In this document: in pieces, positions 40,001-54,700 of the stretch
Position numbering within the stretch: the stretch's first letter is position 1
Layout: every line of letters begins with the position of its first letter
Origin: Strongylocentrotus purpuratus
Taxonomy: Eukaryota; Echinodermata; Echinoidea; Camarodonta; Strongylocentrotidae
Reading direction: 5' to 3'
Assembly: GCF_000002235.5 (NCBI RefSeq)
Contig: NW_022145613.1
Span: 7,371,929-7,435,928, forward strand
Length of the DNA stretch: 64,000 bases
Notes under the pieces: model-generated
What the model was told of the DNA's origin: nothing
Databases searched by the model: none
Seen by the model: only the letters and a program-made list of their open reading frames with translations
Made by a program: the position numbers and the translations under genes

Positions 40001-43000
40001 AGCGCAATATAGAATTTGACGAACGGTTTATAAACTCAATTTTACCTCCTAACACGCCGAGAGTTCAAGATTGGGTGAAGAAACTTGTGTACTATGGTTA
40101 AAGCTAAAAATATCACATTTCTTAATACTTAAAGTCAGTAAAAACACAAAAGTGAACCCAAACTACTAAAGGGTGTGTGCTAAAATACACGGGGTGTACA
40201 TTTGAGTTTCTTGGCGTGAACTGTGCAGCGGAAGGGTCTAAACGAATGAGTACGTGCATTCCTCAAAAGTTTACACAAACTGGCGCCCAAAATAGCTGGT
40301 GACGCCATTGCAGTGCTTGACTTTGCATTTTTTTGAAGCCCAGTTAGAGTGTACCAGGAAGGATGGTGGAGAGAAAGTACACTTCTCCCCCGAGGAGGTT
40401 CTCCGTTTCTCTTTGCTGGGGATTGTTTTATCCCGTTTTCCGCTCTATCGTTGGAGAGCCGTGAAATATTCCCTGGTTGGATCAAAGTCTTGTCAAGATT
40501 CAAGATTGATTGAGTCGGGTTTTTGTTGCAACAAGGGACCACACTCCTTGTACTTCCCCGAGATCTAGTACGGACCCTATTCACATATTGGGATAAGAGC
40601 GCGCGTGAGAAACAGAGAAGATGGGGTCTAGTGGGACACAGCGCCAGCATTCACGAACACCACACATGCACGCACACACACACACCCCACACGCGCGGCT
40701 GAACACACGCACATACACCCTTTTTGTACGTGCACGCGCTTTTGTTTATGTTTTATTTTATGTCAGACTTCTGAGCGCTGTCGAAATAAACGCGTACCTG
40801 GACCTGGACTATCCATGGGAAGTAGGCAGGCGGAACGGTCCAGCGGAGCGATTACATTAAGTTTATTTTTCGAGTGTGAATAGAATCAAAGTTGTCCAGT
40901 TGTCAGTATCCCCTCCTTCACCTATACACTCTCCGTTCCCCTTCCTGCTATTTGAGCAATCCCCCTTCTTGTCATTGTGACCTACAAAGTATTCCCGCTC
41001 TGGACAAATCCCCATTTTCCCCTTTTGCTTTGTTCTTCCGAATCTAAACTAATATGCCGGTGCAGCACGAATGTGTTCAATTTCAAACTGTCATAATCTT
41101 GCCGATGGGCATTCATGATTTGCTCTTGATATCATTATGCTTATCCTTTAGCGCTACATGTTCACTCTTTGAAATCGTGATATTTCCATTGTTGTAACTA
41201 TTTCATCAGCGCGAAAGATTAGAAAGCTGATATAGATGTGAGGTATTGGGTGCGGATTTATGGAATCAAAACGAACTGACAGTGAGCCTCTTTATGTATA
41301 ACATGCAAACCAAAGGCTCATCGTCTGCTTCTTTTCAATAATTTCACCCATTTATTATTAGAAGCTACAATTATGATAGATGCAACTGACGAAAGCTACA
41401 GCCTGTCTTATAGGAACCCTTACTATTCCCCTTTCCCTTTCTCTCTTTCTTTCTTCTTCTTCTTCTGTTTCTTCTTCTGCTTCTTCTTCTTCTTTCTTCT
41501 TTTTCTTCTTCCTCTCCCTTTCCCCTCCCCTCTCCCTCCCCTCTTTCTATCCCTCTCTGTTCTATTTTACCCCTGTCTCTCCACCCATTTCTGTCTTTCT
41601 CTTTTCCCTTCCTGTCTGTCTTAATTATTGATGGCCCTCTCTTCCTTTTTATCTCTTTCCCTCTCGATGAACCTTTCATTACCGTCAGTTGTTGACAAAC
41701 ATCGTAAGGGTGTATATATAAACAACAATTGCTGTTGTGCCCGCGATGGTTTGAGGTAATCGACAGGATGATACAATTATGAGCAGACTCATTTCATGTG
41801 ATATAGAAAGAAATTATCTAGAAACCCATACCCTTAATCATACCAGGGATATTTGATCATACTTGTCGTCATCCATATCGAAAACGTGAGATCTAGGAGG
41901 ACATAGCATATAGTCGGGCTAGTAGGACGAAAGACGGAACTTAATGTCTCAGTGGTCCCATGTATCTTTGGCATGATGATGTAGACCCCAATCCTAACCC
42001 TAATCAAACCATACTATGACATAGGACCAACTATACCATAATACAGAACAGAAAAGCTACCGGTAAAATTAAAACTTACAGACTCATTCCTTTGATTTTT
42101 GTTCCTCGCGAAATGTTCATTCACTGACCAATACTGTAAACTTTTTGTGACGTCATCTTTGGATGTGGACAGCAAATCTGTTGCTTTGTGATGGAACACA
42201 GCTGGTCAAACTTGGCCAGGTGTCAATTTCCAAGAGAAAACCCGATGTTGAGCTAAACATTGAAAGACTTTACTTTTTATTGTTTTAATGAGGCATCTTG
42301 AAGGTGAAGGGAAATTGAACATGGGTGGTTAAAATTTCGCTTGATTTTAGCGACAAGTTCAAGGTTTAATTTTCCCGGAAAAATAAGACGCCATAATGTA
42401 ATAACAACTTTCCCTGAAAGCTCTTTTCTGAAGCGGAATTGTGTGGTTAAGGTCGAGGCAAGTTGGGGTGATCTAAGGACCGCAACATCTCGGGGGAGTT
42501 GATGTTCTTACGTTTGTTATTTGAAAATGATTGATTGTGGAAGTATTATTATTTTATTTCGAAGGAAGCTGTAGGAAAATAAACGGGAGATAGGCGTCTT
42601 GCTCAGGTCAGGTGCAGGAGTATTTTGTATTCATATATTTCCCAAATACTGTGCCAATTTTATAATGATTCTGGGAAAATGTAAAATATGTGTCGATCTA
42701 TTTAGTGGCATTATTTTATTATCAAAAAGCATATCAAAAAAATATTCAGTGCCAAAACACTTAGTAATGAAGTGTATTGTAACAGGCTGTGATAAAAATG
42801 AAAATTATACCATAGTGATGACATAGATCAAAAGATGAATGATAGTGGAATTTATAATACGCTTCACAATATCAATTATCTTATCTGCATGAACAAAGCT
42901 ATGCGGAAAAAAAACTGTAAAAAACTGAAAAAAGGTGTATCGGACTGGTTGGTCCTATTATAGGTTCTTTTTTCCAATAATTGATGTCGATTTAAAAAAA

Positions 43001-46000
43001 AAAATCATTCAGGTCATTTGAAAATTTTGAAAAGTAAACTAAATTTAAATTTGTTTGAATGGCCAATCGACACACATTAGCAGTTTTACGTCTTTATTGG
43101 GCCATCACCTCTGTTTCCTTGAAAGCAATGACGTTCGACCAGTCTATCTAGTTATATTCCTTTTATGGTTTATATAAATATTCGAGGATGATACGTCACC
43201 CTTCAACCACCCCCTCCTGAGCAACACACCTGTTATCACCCCTGGCAACCATAGTTTACGTGAGACGCAGCTTGTGTTCATAATTATTTTGGATGTCTTG
43301 TTGCAAACTTGTCGCAAACCTGTCGCTATGGATGCGTCATTGATGTCTTGAGAGGGACAAGGCAAGATACACGATTGGTCATTCAGAGTTTTACGGTCAA
43401 CCCCTCACAATCCCAAGGAAAATCTGTACATGGTTCCGGTTGTTCAATGCATTTTCCTTCCCTAGTGACTGTCCCTTAAAAAACATTGCATGTAGGCCTG
43501 TTTACAGTGCGATATAACCTAAAATAAATGTGTCATATTAATTTGATCAGAAGGATGATTTCCGCAAGTCTTAGTGTTTATATCTGACTCATATATTTTT
43601 CTTCGAATTTATGCAATAATTGCGCAAAGTTTATTAGACCTTTTCGTTTATTGGGCATTATAATACGAGACCCGTTTTGTTGACCATGTTGACAGGCACA
43701 ATATCGACCATTGACAATTTCAATGTTGTGATTAAACTCGCTCCTTTTCTCGACATGTGTTAACTTTTTAATTCATTATGTGCTTAAATTATACCTTTAA
43801 TTGCAATTTTATGATTCGATACAATTTATCCCGCCCGCTTACAATGAAAAGAATACAAACTTGAACCGGTCGCTTACAAATGCAGAAACAACACTTTTTA
43901 CCAGCAACACTACAAAAACAAAAACACTCGAACACACACACACACAAACTTAATTACAACAAAATGTGGGGAAAATAAACGACTTCTGTGTAATGAATTT
44001 TAACTATATATTTGACACCCTCTTTCTCTCTCTCTCTCTCTCTCTCTCCCCCTCTCTCTCCCCTCTCTCTTTCACTCTCTCCAGGTCTTCCTCAAGTACT
44101 GGCACACGGAGAAGTTAGACACTCGAATGGATCAACTCCGAGCTCAGGTAGTCACGTGTCAACGCGTTGTTAGGGGGCGTGCCGCTCGCCTTCGTTTCAC
44201 CATTCTTCGAGAACGAATACACCGGGACCTGGCCGATACGGCGTCATTCTTCAACGAGATTGAGAGAAGATCGGATCGCAGTTACGCAGCCATGGTCAAG
44301 TTGGATAGACAAGATAAGGAGCGGTTCGACCAAAAGAAAAGACAGGTAAGTCTTTTTCTTTTCTTTTTAAATTATAATCATCACAGTTTGTTTGTACGTG
44401 TCCTCCTTTAATGCTTCGATCTCTTTCCACGAGAATTCCTTTTCATCTTGATGTTTTCATTTAGCTATTGCTGTTGCCATGTATGTGATATTGTTAATCC
44501 CATATCATCAATGCGTGGTCAGTATTTGATATTTGAGAACCATTTATATGTCTTTAAGGATTTTCATGATGTCACAAGGTGCCTACATGGCCCTTTGTTA
44601 TCGTTATGTCTTTCTTTCAGTCGTCATACTGAGGTATGATATTGCCATCACCTCATTAAAGAAGCGCTGGATTTGATTTTTGTGAGAAAAAGTGCGCATA
44701 TTTTCTTCCTCGCAAATTTGACCACAACGATTAACGTGCAAAATTGCATGACTAAATGCATAATTATGACAACTTGGTTTTGCTTTTTGTGACTTGATCA
44801 TGCCACCAAATGCCTTGAAAATGTCATTAAATGCGATTGCATAGTTATTGCTGGTATAATATATTATAATATATAAGTTTTTTTGAGCTATGAGAATGAA
44901 CCGAATTCATACCACGTTTTACTTATTTTAGATTAAACGAGATGCAAAGATCTTTCTCATATTATTGTCATTAAATCCCTTTATTTGTTAAATACTTTAT
45001 AAACACGACTGCCAGAATATAGCCTGTTTATAAACATATTGGGTGATGTAACGCGTATCAAGCACACCGATAATGCATTTTTGGCCCTTTCGTCTCGATA
45101 TTGACGATGAAATTAACTACAAGTATACATGTATTTCCATTGTTTCTTTTTTCCTTAATAGATGTCTTTAAATATATATGACTGTCGGGTTACCTGTAAA
45201 ATCACAGGGCATGGGGGTTGTGAATTATTGATGAGCACATTAAAAATACGCGTTTATCATCTCCGCTCTCCCTTTAGTAAAGATAAAGACATGTTAAGAG
45301 TCTCTTTTGAATAATATTACTGTTTTTAACTGTATTTAAAACATGTCTGTAAATATACACGATTGGCGGGCGGGTCGCCGGTGTTAAAACATGAATACCA
45401 TACGGAATGATTGTCCTTTTTTTATTTTCTCATCAATTAATCATAAACAATGAATGGAGTTGTATAGAGCTCATATAGTTCCATAAGATTCGAGGAGTTA
45501 TATTTTGTACATTTTTTCCAGGATTTAAAAAGAGTTTAGACAATAGCAAAATCCATCCCTGCTCGTGTGTTAATATTTATCACTTGCTCTTTGTTTTGTT
45601 TTTGCCCAGTAGTCAAGGCTTTCTTTTGTTGTTAATTCTGCGTTTAAGTGTCAGATAATTATCATGCCGATGACTTAGTCCCACGCAGGGGTTCTCGCGC
45701 AGGATTCCCCTAACAGGTTTATGCGTGGGACCGTAGAGTATTATAGTCAAAGCATGAAGAAATCTCGGATGAATCACGCATCTGGCACCCACGTATTCCG
45801 GCTTCCCCTATAAGACGGCTGAAGTGACGTTATTAAAGGCATCGCTTGTCATATTCTATGGTGGCCCTGAAGGGACATCGCGAATAGACTAAATCGTGAA
45901 AAATATGCGATAAAATTCACGATATCGTCAATTTTATCGCATATTTTTCACGAAGAAATTCACGAAATTGACGATATCGTGAACTTTATCGTGAACTTTT

Positions 46001-49000
46001 CACGATGAAATTGACGATATCGTGAATTTTATCGTGAAAAGTTCACGATATAAAGTTCACGATATCGTCAATTTTATCGTGTACTCTATCGTGTACTCTA
46101 TCGTGTACTCTCCTGACGGGCGCTTCGTAAACAAAACCAGCCCTAGCTGGGGGAGACAGAGAGAAGGAAAAAAGGGAAAGGGAAAGAGAAGATAAAAGGA
46201 AAGAATAATAAGAAGAAAAGAGGGAAACGGGGGGGGGGGGCGAAGGGCTCTTGCCTCCTCCTCACTCCCCCCCCCGCCAAAAAATAAATAAGGAGAGAGA
46301 GAAGGGAAAGGGAAAGGGAAAGAAAATATAAAAGGAAAGAAAGAAGAGGAAGAAGGAAAGAGGGAAACGGGGGAAGGGCGAAAGGCTCTTACCCCCCCCC
46401 CCCGCCAAAAAAATAAATAAGAGAGCTAGAGAGAGAGAGAGAGAGAGAAGGGAAAGAGAAAGAAAGAAGAGGAATAAGAGGGAAACAGGGAAGGGCGAAG
46501 GGCTCTTGCCTCCTCCCCCCCCCCCGCCAAAAATAAATAAGAGAGAGAAGGGAAAGGGAAAGAAAATATAAAAGGAAAGAAAGAAGAGGAATAAGAAGGA
46601 AAGAGGGAAACGGGGGAAGGGCGAAGGGCTCTTGCCTCCTCCCTCCCCACCCCCGCCAAAAAAATAAATAAGAGATAGAGAGAGAAGGGAAAGGGAAAGG
46701 GAAAGAGAAGATAAAAGGAAAGAAAGAAGAGGAAGAAGAAGAAGAAAAGAGGGAAACGGGGGCGAAGGGCTTTTGCATCCCCCCGCCCAAAAAATAAATA
46801 AGAGAGAGAGAGAGAGAAGGGAAAGGGAAAGAGAATAAAAAAGGAAAGGAAGAAGAATAAGAAGAAAAGAGGGGCTCTTGCCTCCTCTCCCCCTCCCGCG
46901 CCAACAAATAAATAGGAGAGAGAGAGAGAGAGATAGAGAGAAGGGAAAGGGAAAGGGAAAGAAAATATAAAAGGAAAGAAAGAAGAGGAAAAAGAATAAG
47001 AAAAGAGGGAAACAGGGGCGAAGGGCTCTTGCCTCCTTTCTTTCCTATTCCCTCTTTTTCGTTTTTCTCTTTCTTTCTTCTCTTTCCCTTTCCTTCTCTC
47101 TCTCTCTCTTATTTATTTTTTGGCGGGGGGCGGGGGGACGAGGCAAAAGCCCTTTGCCCCCGTTTCCCTCTTTTCTTCTTCTTCCTCTTCTTTCTTTCCT
47201 TTTATCTTCTCTTTCCCTTTCCCTTTCCCTTCTCTCTCTCTCTCTGATTTATTTTTTGGCGGGGGGGGGGGCAAGAGTCCTTCGCCCTTCCCCCGTTTTC
47301 CTCTTTTCTTCTTCTTCCTCTTCTTTCTTTCCTTTTATCTTCTCTTTCCCTTTCCCTTTCCCTTCTCTCTCTCTCTCTGATTTTTTTTTTGGCGGGGAGG
47401 GGGGGGGGAGTGAGGAGGAGGCAAGAGCCCTTCGCCCCCCCCCCCCCGTTTCCCTCTTTTCTTCTTATTATTCTTTCTTTCCTTTTATCTTCTCTTTCCC
47501 TTTCCCTTTTTTCCTTCTCTCTGTCTCCCCCAGCTAGGGCTGGTTTTGTTTACGAAGCGCCCGTCAGGAGAGTACACGATAGAGTACACGATAGAGTACA
47601 CGATAGAGTACACGATAAAATTGACGATATCGTGAACTTTATATCGTGAACTTTTCACGATAAAATTCACGATATCGTCAATTTCATCGTGAAAAGTTCA
47701 CGATAAAGTTCACGATATCGTCAATTTCGTGAATTTCTTCGTGAAAAATATGCGATAAAATTGACGATATCGTGAATTTTATCGCATATTTTTCACGATT
47801 TAGTCTATTCGCGATGTCCCTTCAGGGCCACCATAATATTCAGAGTCCCAAAGTGAGACAAGTTTTTTTGGGAAAATTCAGTACATCCAGCGGAATTTAC
47901 AGAGCTTAAGGACGTCGGTTCGTGGGAGGGGAGGGGTGAGTGTGGGTGTGGGTGTCGGTGGGCGGCGTCAATAGAGGGTATAACGCGTTCCATGGTGATT
48001 TAATTATTAAATGGCATTTAATTATTAAATTATTGGGGGTAGAAAACTGCTTCCCATCTTGCACCGAAAGAAATGGTAACGAAGTCCAACTTTCATTCAT
48101 AAACGTTTTCTTTAAAAGATTGCTGATCAGGGAAAATCTGAGCTAAGCAGATGAACCGTAGAGATGTCAAGTTTCCTTATTTCCTGAAACTTCTTGAACT
48201 TGAAATTCATAAAAATAATTATTGATGCTCTAAGATCGAAGTAAATATTACTCCTACAATTAGGGCCAATAAGATTGCACTTGCTGTCAAACTTACTGAT
48301 TGTCATCAGATAGTGATATTCAAGTAACCATAGCAGTAACATCTTTAAAATATTGACTGCATTTCGAAGGGCTCTTTGATTTCCTCCAGCTCTTGAGAGC
48401 GAGGCAAGCAGGTCGAGAGAAGACGGAAATAGAGTGAAAGGGATGATTTATTAGAGGTTATGAGATTAAACAGATATTTAAGTAGCCGAAAAGATTGGGA
48501 AAGTCCTTGGAAAGAATGAAAAGAAGTAACCATTCCTTTTCATTTTAATAAAATGATAGTTTTAAGGCCTCATGAGTCAGATTTTGATGGGAATATGTTT
48601 GTTATACATAAGCCATGTAGACAAGCCGACGCGACGTTTAGAAAGTTAATCATAGGATTTGAACAAATTTTGAGGCGTAGGCTTAGCATGGTTTGAAAAG
48701 CAATGATTTTTTGTTTAAAAAAACACAGGCCTTTGGTTTTTTAAAGAATATTGGTAGATGATACTGGTTTTAAAATTGAAATAATTGTACAATTGAATTT
48801 CGTAATCGTGGTTTTAGCTATATTTAATTTCAATTTTTAATTAAAAAAAAAATCAATAATCAGTGATCTCATGAAAAGGCGTCGGAAGAACAAAATGAGT
48901 TTACTTTACATGAGTAATTTATTTAAGAGTTCTGTACATTCCAGCCTTTCTAAAACATATCACTTACTTTTTTGTTGATTTCTTATCTAAGTTAAATTAG

Positions 49001-51668
49001 ATCATTTGTAAAATCCTTGATGGAAATAAATTGAATTTCAGAATAAGGGCTTGCCATTCGTTTTTTTTTGACGAACTTCCTTTCAATATTAGATTGTAGA
49101 AACTCATGTCCACGCGCACCCGACTAGCTGCTTAGGTTAACATAGCAAAAAGATAAATGTGTATCTCAAATCAGGCTTAAATCTTACATCGCATGTAGAT
49201 AGCTTGCAATGCAATGACATGCCCATGCTGTGCCTTTCCTTGCACAGTTAATTCAATATCCTAGAGAAAATTCGCTTAAAGGTAGTGGAAATGAGGAAAT
49301 TCAAAAGCAAATAAAAGTCAAAGGTAGAATTGGCATGCCTTACGTGCAAGAGGTGAGTATTAGAAGTTCATCTAGTGATTATAACTTCAGAAAACAAGGA
49401 CTTGTGAAAGGTTTTGCATAGCATAATTATCCCAAGTTAAATTTTGAATTCAGTGCAAATGTAGTCTACTTCAATCTATCGAAAGAATAAAGTTATTAGC
49501 TAATAATTATGTTGATTTAATTATTCATCTTGAAATACATGCCGATCCAGAAATCATTAGTATGTTACGAATGAATGTTTTCATAAGACATTACTCTTTA
49601 TATAAATTTTGTCAAAGACATGTAATATTAAAGGCATATAATATAGAAAGAACGAAAAAAAAGGTCTAACATGATATATATTATCTTGTTTAAAAAACAT
49701 CCATGATGTATAAAACATCTGTTGTGTGTAAGAGCTTAGCCCAAAACTACACAATTAATGAAGTTTTAGGACCTTTTCATATTTGATGTCGGTGATATTT
49801 TTAGCGTCGTAAGAAGATTTCCAGATGCACATGGGCCTACTAATATGTAAAATACTAACCGGTTTACCGCAGTTTAAGATACCTAATCCAAACGAAGTGA
49901 AATATCCAAGGAAATATCAATGTCTGGTAATTTCTTGATTATCTCGAATAATTTGCTTTCGAAAGCAATTTTTCGATTGCCTTTGTCCTGTTCTAGTCTG
50001 GCATGCAGTCCTAAAATAGCTGGACACATGATTTGAGTTTATGACATTTCATGTGCTACTTTGATAACAATCACGGAAAGAACCGTCTTTGATTGTGGGC
50101 GAACAACGTGTATTCATCATTTCAATTGGCGCCGCCTATTTCTTTGTTCATAATTATCGTCTTGACATTTGTCTTTGTTGTTTATCACTTCAAATGGCAA
50201 TCTATGCACTTTGGGGGATAGCTATAACAGGAGACATGAGAAGTCTTCTGGGAGAAAATGAAGGGGAACACATGAAAATATCTTCAATGATTGGCATGAA
50301 TATTTAAGTTTGTAACATTATAGAGTCATATCTTGTATTATTGAATGCTTAGAGGTGATTCAATGATATTATGGTATTGCAGGTATACGTGTCTACAAAT
50401 TAAAGGGCTTTGAGCGTGGTGACGCGGCACTTTTAGGAAGTACAGAACGAAAAGTTGGTGCTGAAAGAATTTACAAAGACGTGTCTGCCAAGTCCAATCA
50501 AATACTTTCCCGCTAACACATTCCATATTAATGTCACTGGCACCAAAGTCCTAATTTATACCTCATTGACTGAATTATTCTCCTCTTGGTACAATCATGT
50601 GAGTCTGGATTTTCCCTTCAAACTTTTCTTCCGAAATGTGACATTAAATGCAGCTTTTGTGAATATCGTGACGCAGGCATCTCTTTCGTAAAGAAAACCG
50701 CAGGATCAAAGTTCTAAATTTGTGTTTTATGATTGGCAACTCCGCCCCTGGATATTTTCCAGGGTATTCTTATGGGAACATGCTGAACAAACTTTCAAAT
50801 TCTCTTTTGAGAGATTTTAATTTGCGAATAAAATGACAAATTCTTTATATTACCATCGATTTCAATCTTCTTGATAGTTATATAGGAAGACTAGCTTTCA
50901 TCGATTTATTTTGGAGTGTGGTTATGAATTTTTAACCAAAGCAAAATCAAAACAATCGCGAGGAGATGAAAAAGGGGTCAGCTTTGTTGAACAAGAAAGA
51001 TCTTTGCTGTCTTCAAGGTTCTTGATTAATTTCCTATAAAATTTGATGAAATGACACCAAACACCTGATTTTTGGTTCTTTCGAGATTCATTTTGATAAG
51101 GAATAATGCTCGACACCGGGTCAAACAAAATTGGGCAGCCGGGTGGGAGGAGCAAAATCTTATATTAATTTGTTAAGTATTTTACTGGCCCGTTAGAGCA
51201 GGTGCTTAGATATTTTCAGTTTGATGAAAATTCATGATGTGGGGTCATTAAAAGGGAAATCAATAGATGTTTTCTTTTTATCAAGGCGTTGGAAGGAACA
51301 GCTGATTTAAAATATTATAAATACCAAAACAATGCAAAGCCTCACTATCTTACAACAGAGGTTCGTACTTTCTTTACTTTAAACTGTACTCAAATCTAAT
51401 TTCTAGATTTCTTTGCTCGGGTTCGCCCACCTACGTACCAATTCAAGATTTTTTTTTAAAGTTTACATTTTATTCAATCAAGTTATGACTAAACAGAGGA
51501 AGGACATCTCAGATGTTCTGTGTGAGAGGTGACAAGGGGGCTTGCACCTGTATCCATGGACTTTTGCTCTTGGTGACTGGGTATAGTACTTTCTTGGTGG
51601 AAACGATGAAATAACTTTCGGTGAAACCACACGTGCAGGTGTTCAACAGCTAAAGTGAGATAAAACAG

Positions 51669-51724
<56 letters not shown>

Positions 51725-54700
51725 AAGAGAGAGAGAGAGGGTGAGGTAGTTGGAGAACGAGGGTGGAGTTGGAGGGGTAGAGAGTGGTTATGGGAGTAAC
51801 AGAGATGAGTAGGGTGCAGAAGTGAGGGGTAGGGGGAGGAGAGGGGGCAGAGAGGGGGCAGAACGAAAAAGAGGGAGAAGGTCAAGAACAGATGAGTGAA
51901 ATAGATGAAGCAGTATGAGAGGAGTAAGGATAGAAGGAAAGAAGAAAAAGAGAGAGAGAGAGAGAAAGAGAGAGTGAGGGGAAAGGGAGGGAGTGGGTCA
52001 GTGAGAGTAAGAGAGGGTGCGAGAGGGAATAGAATATAATTTGCTACAAAAAAAAAGAGGAAGAAAGAGGAGAGAATGAAGTGTTCGAGGGAGGTCTTGC
52101 CCGAGAGAACAGAAAGTGATAATGCAGAGGTTTAACGAGAGAGGTGTGGAGAAGGGGAACTGGACTGAGAAAGAGAGAGAAAGAAAGAGAAACTCACGAA
52201 CACACAAGAACAGAAATGGAGATGGGTGGAGGGTATTCGATGGGGACGGGAGGGGAGGGAGGGGGTGAGTGATCCATCCATGATGTAGGGCGCTTTAGCT
52301 ACAGGAACTTACCCGTTCCGCTTGATAAGCTCACAGCCTGTAGATGGCACTTCAAGATTTGTCCGACCCAGCCCCCTTGTGATTTGAGCTCTACCATTTT
52401 AACCCTACTCGAACCTGTCGAACGCTGTACTGCTATTTCAAAACGCAATGCGCTGAATCAATTGTTTTTCTTTGATGGAATTCATGTCGCCATAATTACG
52501 TGCTGATAATGTATGCTCGTGGGAGGAACATGGGGGAAGCCGAATTGTAATAAAATAGGCCGTGTATTTCTGAGGGAATTCTAAACCAAGTTCAGAGAGG
52601 GGAATCGACCTTGGAATTGACTTTTAATATTTGAACAATATCGTGTGAAATCAAGCTTGGAGTACATCACGACGGAGTAAATGGAAGTATATTTCGACGA
52701 AGGGGGAGAGAGTGAGCAGAATTATGTAAAATCTAAAAGGGCAAGCCCAAGGTATGTGATCACTTGGTGTTCCATAATACCTAGGGTTGAGGAATTAGTA
52801 AAGGAAATTAACATAAACAGTATCATTTTATTTGAGATTTGGTATGATCCCAAATAATGTCTAGAATGACTATGAACCTGATTTACTCACTTTTTTAAGT
52901 GTGGCCGGTATCGCATGTTTACATAGTACCTCGGACTCGCCCATAACGAAAGAAAAAAAAAATCAGCGACACCTTATTATCCCTTCAAGATGACATATAG
53001 ATACATCCCACCAGTGAAAGTGGTCCCCAGACCATAATCCCCACTTCATGGGTGGTTTATCCTTCTTTCCTTGTTTCACTTTACAGACGAAACAAGACTA
53101 AAACAAAAATCCATTACAGAAAATAGGGAGGGGAGTGTGAGGGTGAAGTCATTTTTCCTTTAATGTTTTCCTTTAATGTTAGTCATAACAAATATTTTAA
53201 CACTTTGCAGTCTAGCATAAACGTGCTTAGAACAAAATACAACATCATTTTATTTCATAGGAAATGGAATTTCAAGTATCGTCCGAAAAAGTTAGTAAAA
53301 CTAATGTCCTAATTCTTTGTATATTGTTTTCTCGTACACATATTTTCTTCTGGAGTTTGCAACATAATATCTGATATCTACAAACATTGCAAAATTCATT
53401 TTAGATGATGCCGTGGGCGTTTTTTATTTGTTTGTTTGTTTTATTTTGTCTATCTTCTTTTAAACATTGCCTTTTTTGTGAAATATCGCTTGGGATTGTT
53501 TGTTTTTACGTTATGAATATGAACTTGAATTTGTCTTGTGCAGAATTGGAGGAGATTATAAGAGATTGTAAAATATGACTGCAAGATATCGAAACGTTGT
53601 AGTTCTCGGTCGGAAACATCGTACATTTGGCACGAATCAATGGAAATGAGATCACTCCAAGTTTTCTTGCCAAACTCTTGCTCCCTTCAGCAAGCCAGCC
53701 GGCCGGCCGGTATAATAATTGTACGGATTTTTCGTGATTTTCATAACATGTATTTCTAATATATGTGTATTTTGTGTAAAGAACAACCAATAGAGAGACA
53801 ATTTTCAAAATATAATGTTAACAGTTGGACACCAACTGCCCATAATTATGTTTGCCGAACGCATACGCGTGCCCAAACGATGGATACTTTCAGTCAGTAT
53901 CTTTATGATCAATGTAGGCGTAGCATATAGGGGTTTGCATTTCGACCGACTTTGCTTTGAACTCGAGACCTCGCGGTCCTAATACCATGGTTCAAGCTGG
54001 CAGCTCCTCTAAAATTATTTCATAAAATCATATGAAGATACACGGGAGAAGATTGAAGATGATGCTGGGGGAGGGGGTCATCAAGCTTGGTCTTAAAGAT
54101 TATGACGATGGCAAATAAGCGGTGAAAGTTCATGGTTTAACGATTTTTATATTAATCCATCGGAAATTGATCAGATTTCCTGGGCAAATTACCCCAAAGC
54201 GCGCCTAGTGGAGAGGGGGAGGGTAGATAACTCCGAACCTGCCAATCCTACAAACTTTGCGGTTGCCTTCAAATTCGCCTTTGTCATTTATGGCCATAGT
54301 TCTTTCGCTAGTACATCCCTTCGTAGTAAAAGGCGACCAGAAGTTGTGGATTTGTTGCGAAACTTATTAGTGATATTTCGGGTGTTGGTGGTTCGTCACC
54401 ACAACAAGACACATGAGCGAAAGTAAGTGGGTTGGTGTAAAAACACCTTGGACTAATTGAAGCCAATTTTTATTGGGCGGTGTATGCATATTGGAATAAT
54501 TAGGGGTCGGTTGCTACACAACGTCTGTAATGGCGTCAATGACCTGGCGAGAGACATTCTACTCAAATTTTAGTTGATTTATTTCTCGTTGCACTAATTT
54601 TCTTGTACGTTAATTCTCTTTGAATCTATTTTAGCTATCGTATCTGCCCACTCATGTAATTCGAGATTAACTTTAAGACAGCTCGAATCGTTCATCATTT

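Larger units (their letters stand above)
34014..44084. other. Myosin intron 15 (10 kb)
   Basis: No exon was recognised. The converter reads straight from HIGKSK into VFLKYW, so no coding sequence is missing. Contents are a CT/CA run (about 35995-36095), G runs (about 38045-38062), a diverged direct repeat (38371-38551), a GC-richer unassigned stretch (about 40190-40860) and CT-rich DNA (41420-41670). The longer open frames (39001-39525, 40180-40650) resemble no family I know. Confidence 0.5.

Noticed and set aside
40180..40650. 156-codon minus-strand frame in GC-richer DNA
   Set aside because: No family resemblance and an overlapping frame on the other strand; the GC shift is noted only as intron content.
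46389..47670. Several Pro/Phe/Leu/Ser-rich frames up to 172 codons
   Set aside because: They lie in the tandem low-complexity interior of the foldback element and appear on both strands.
50372..50516. Exon-like stretch ([20 protein letters not shown]...) after an AG
   Set aside because: Weak pyrimidine tract, wrong phase for joining exon 16, ends in a stop, no donor.
53945..54005. Weak tRNA-like segment on the minus strand
   Set aside because: B-box-like GAGTTCAAAGC is too degenerate and no convincing A box was found.
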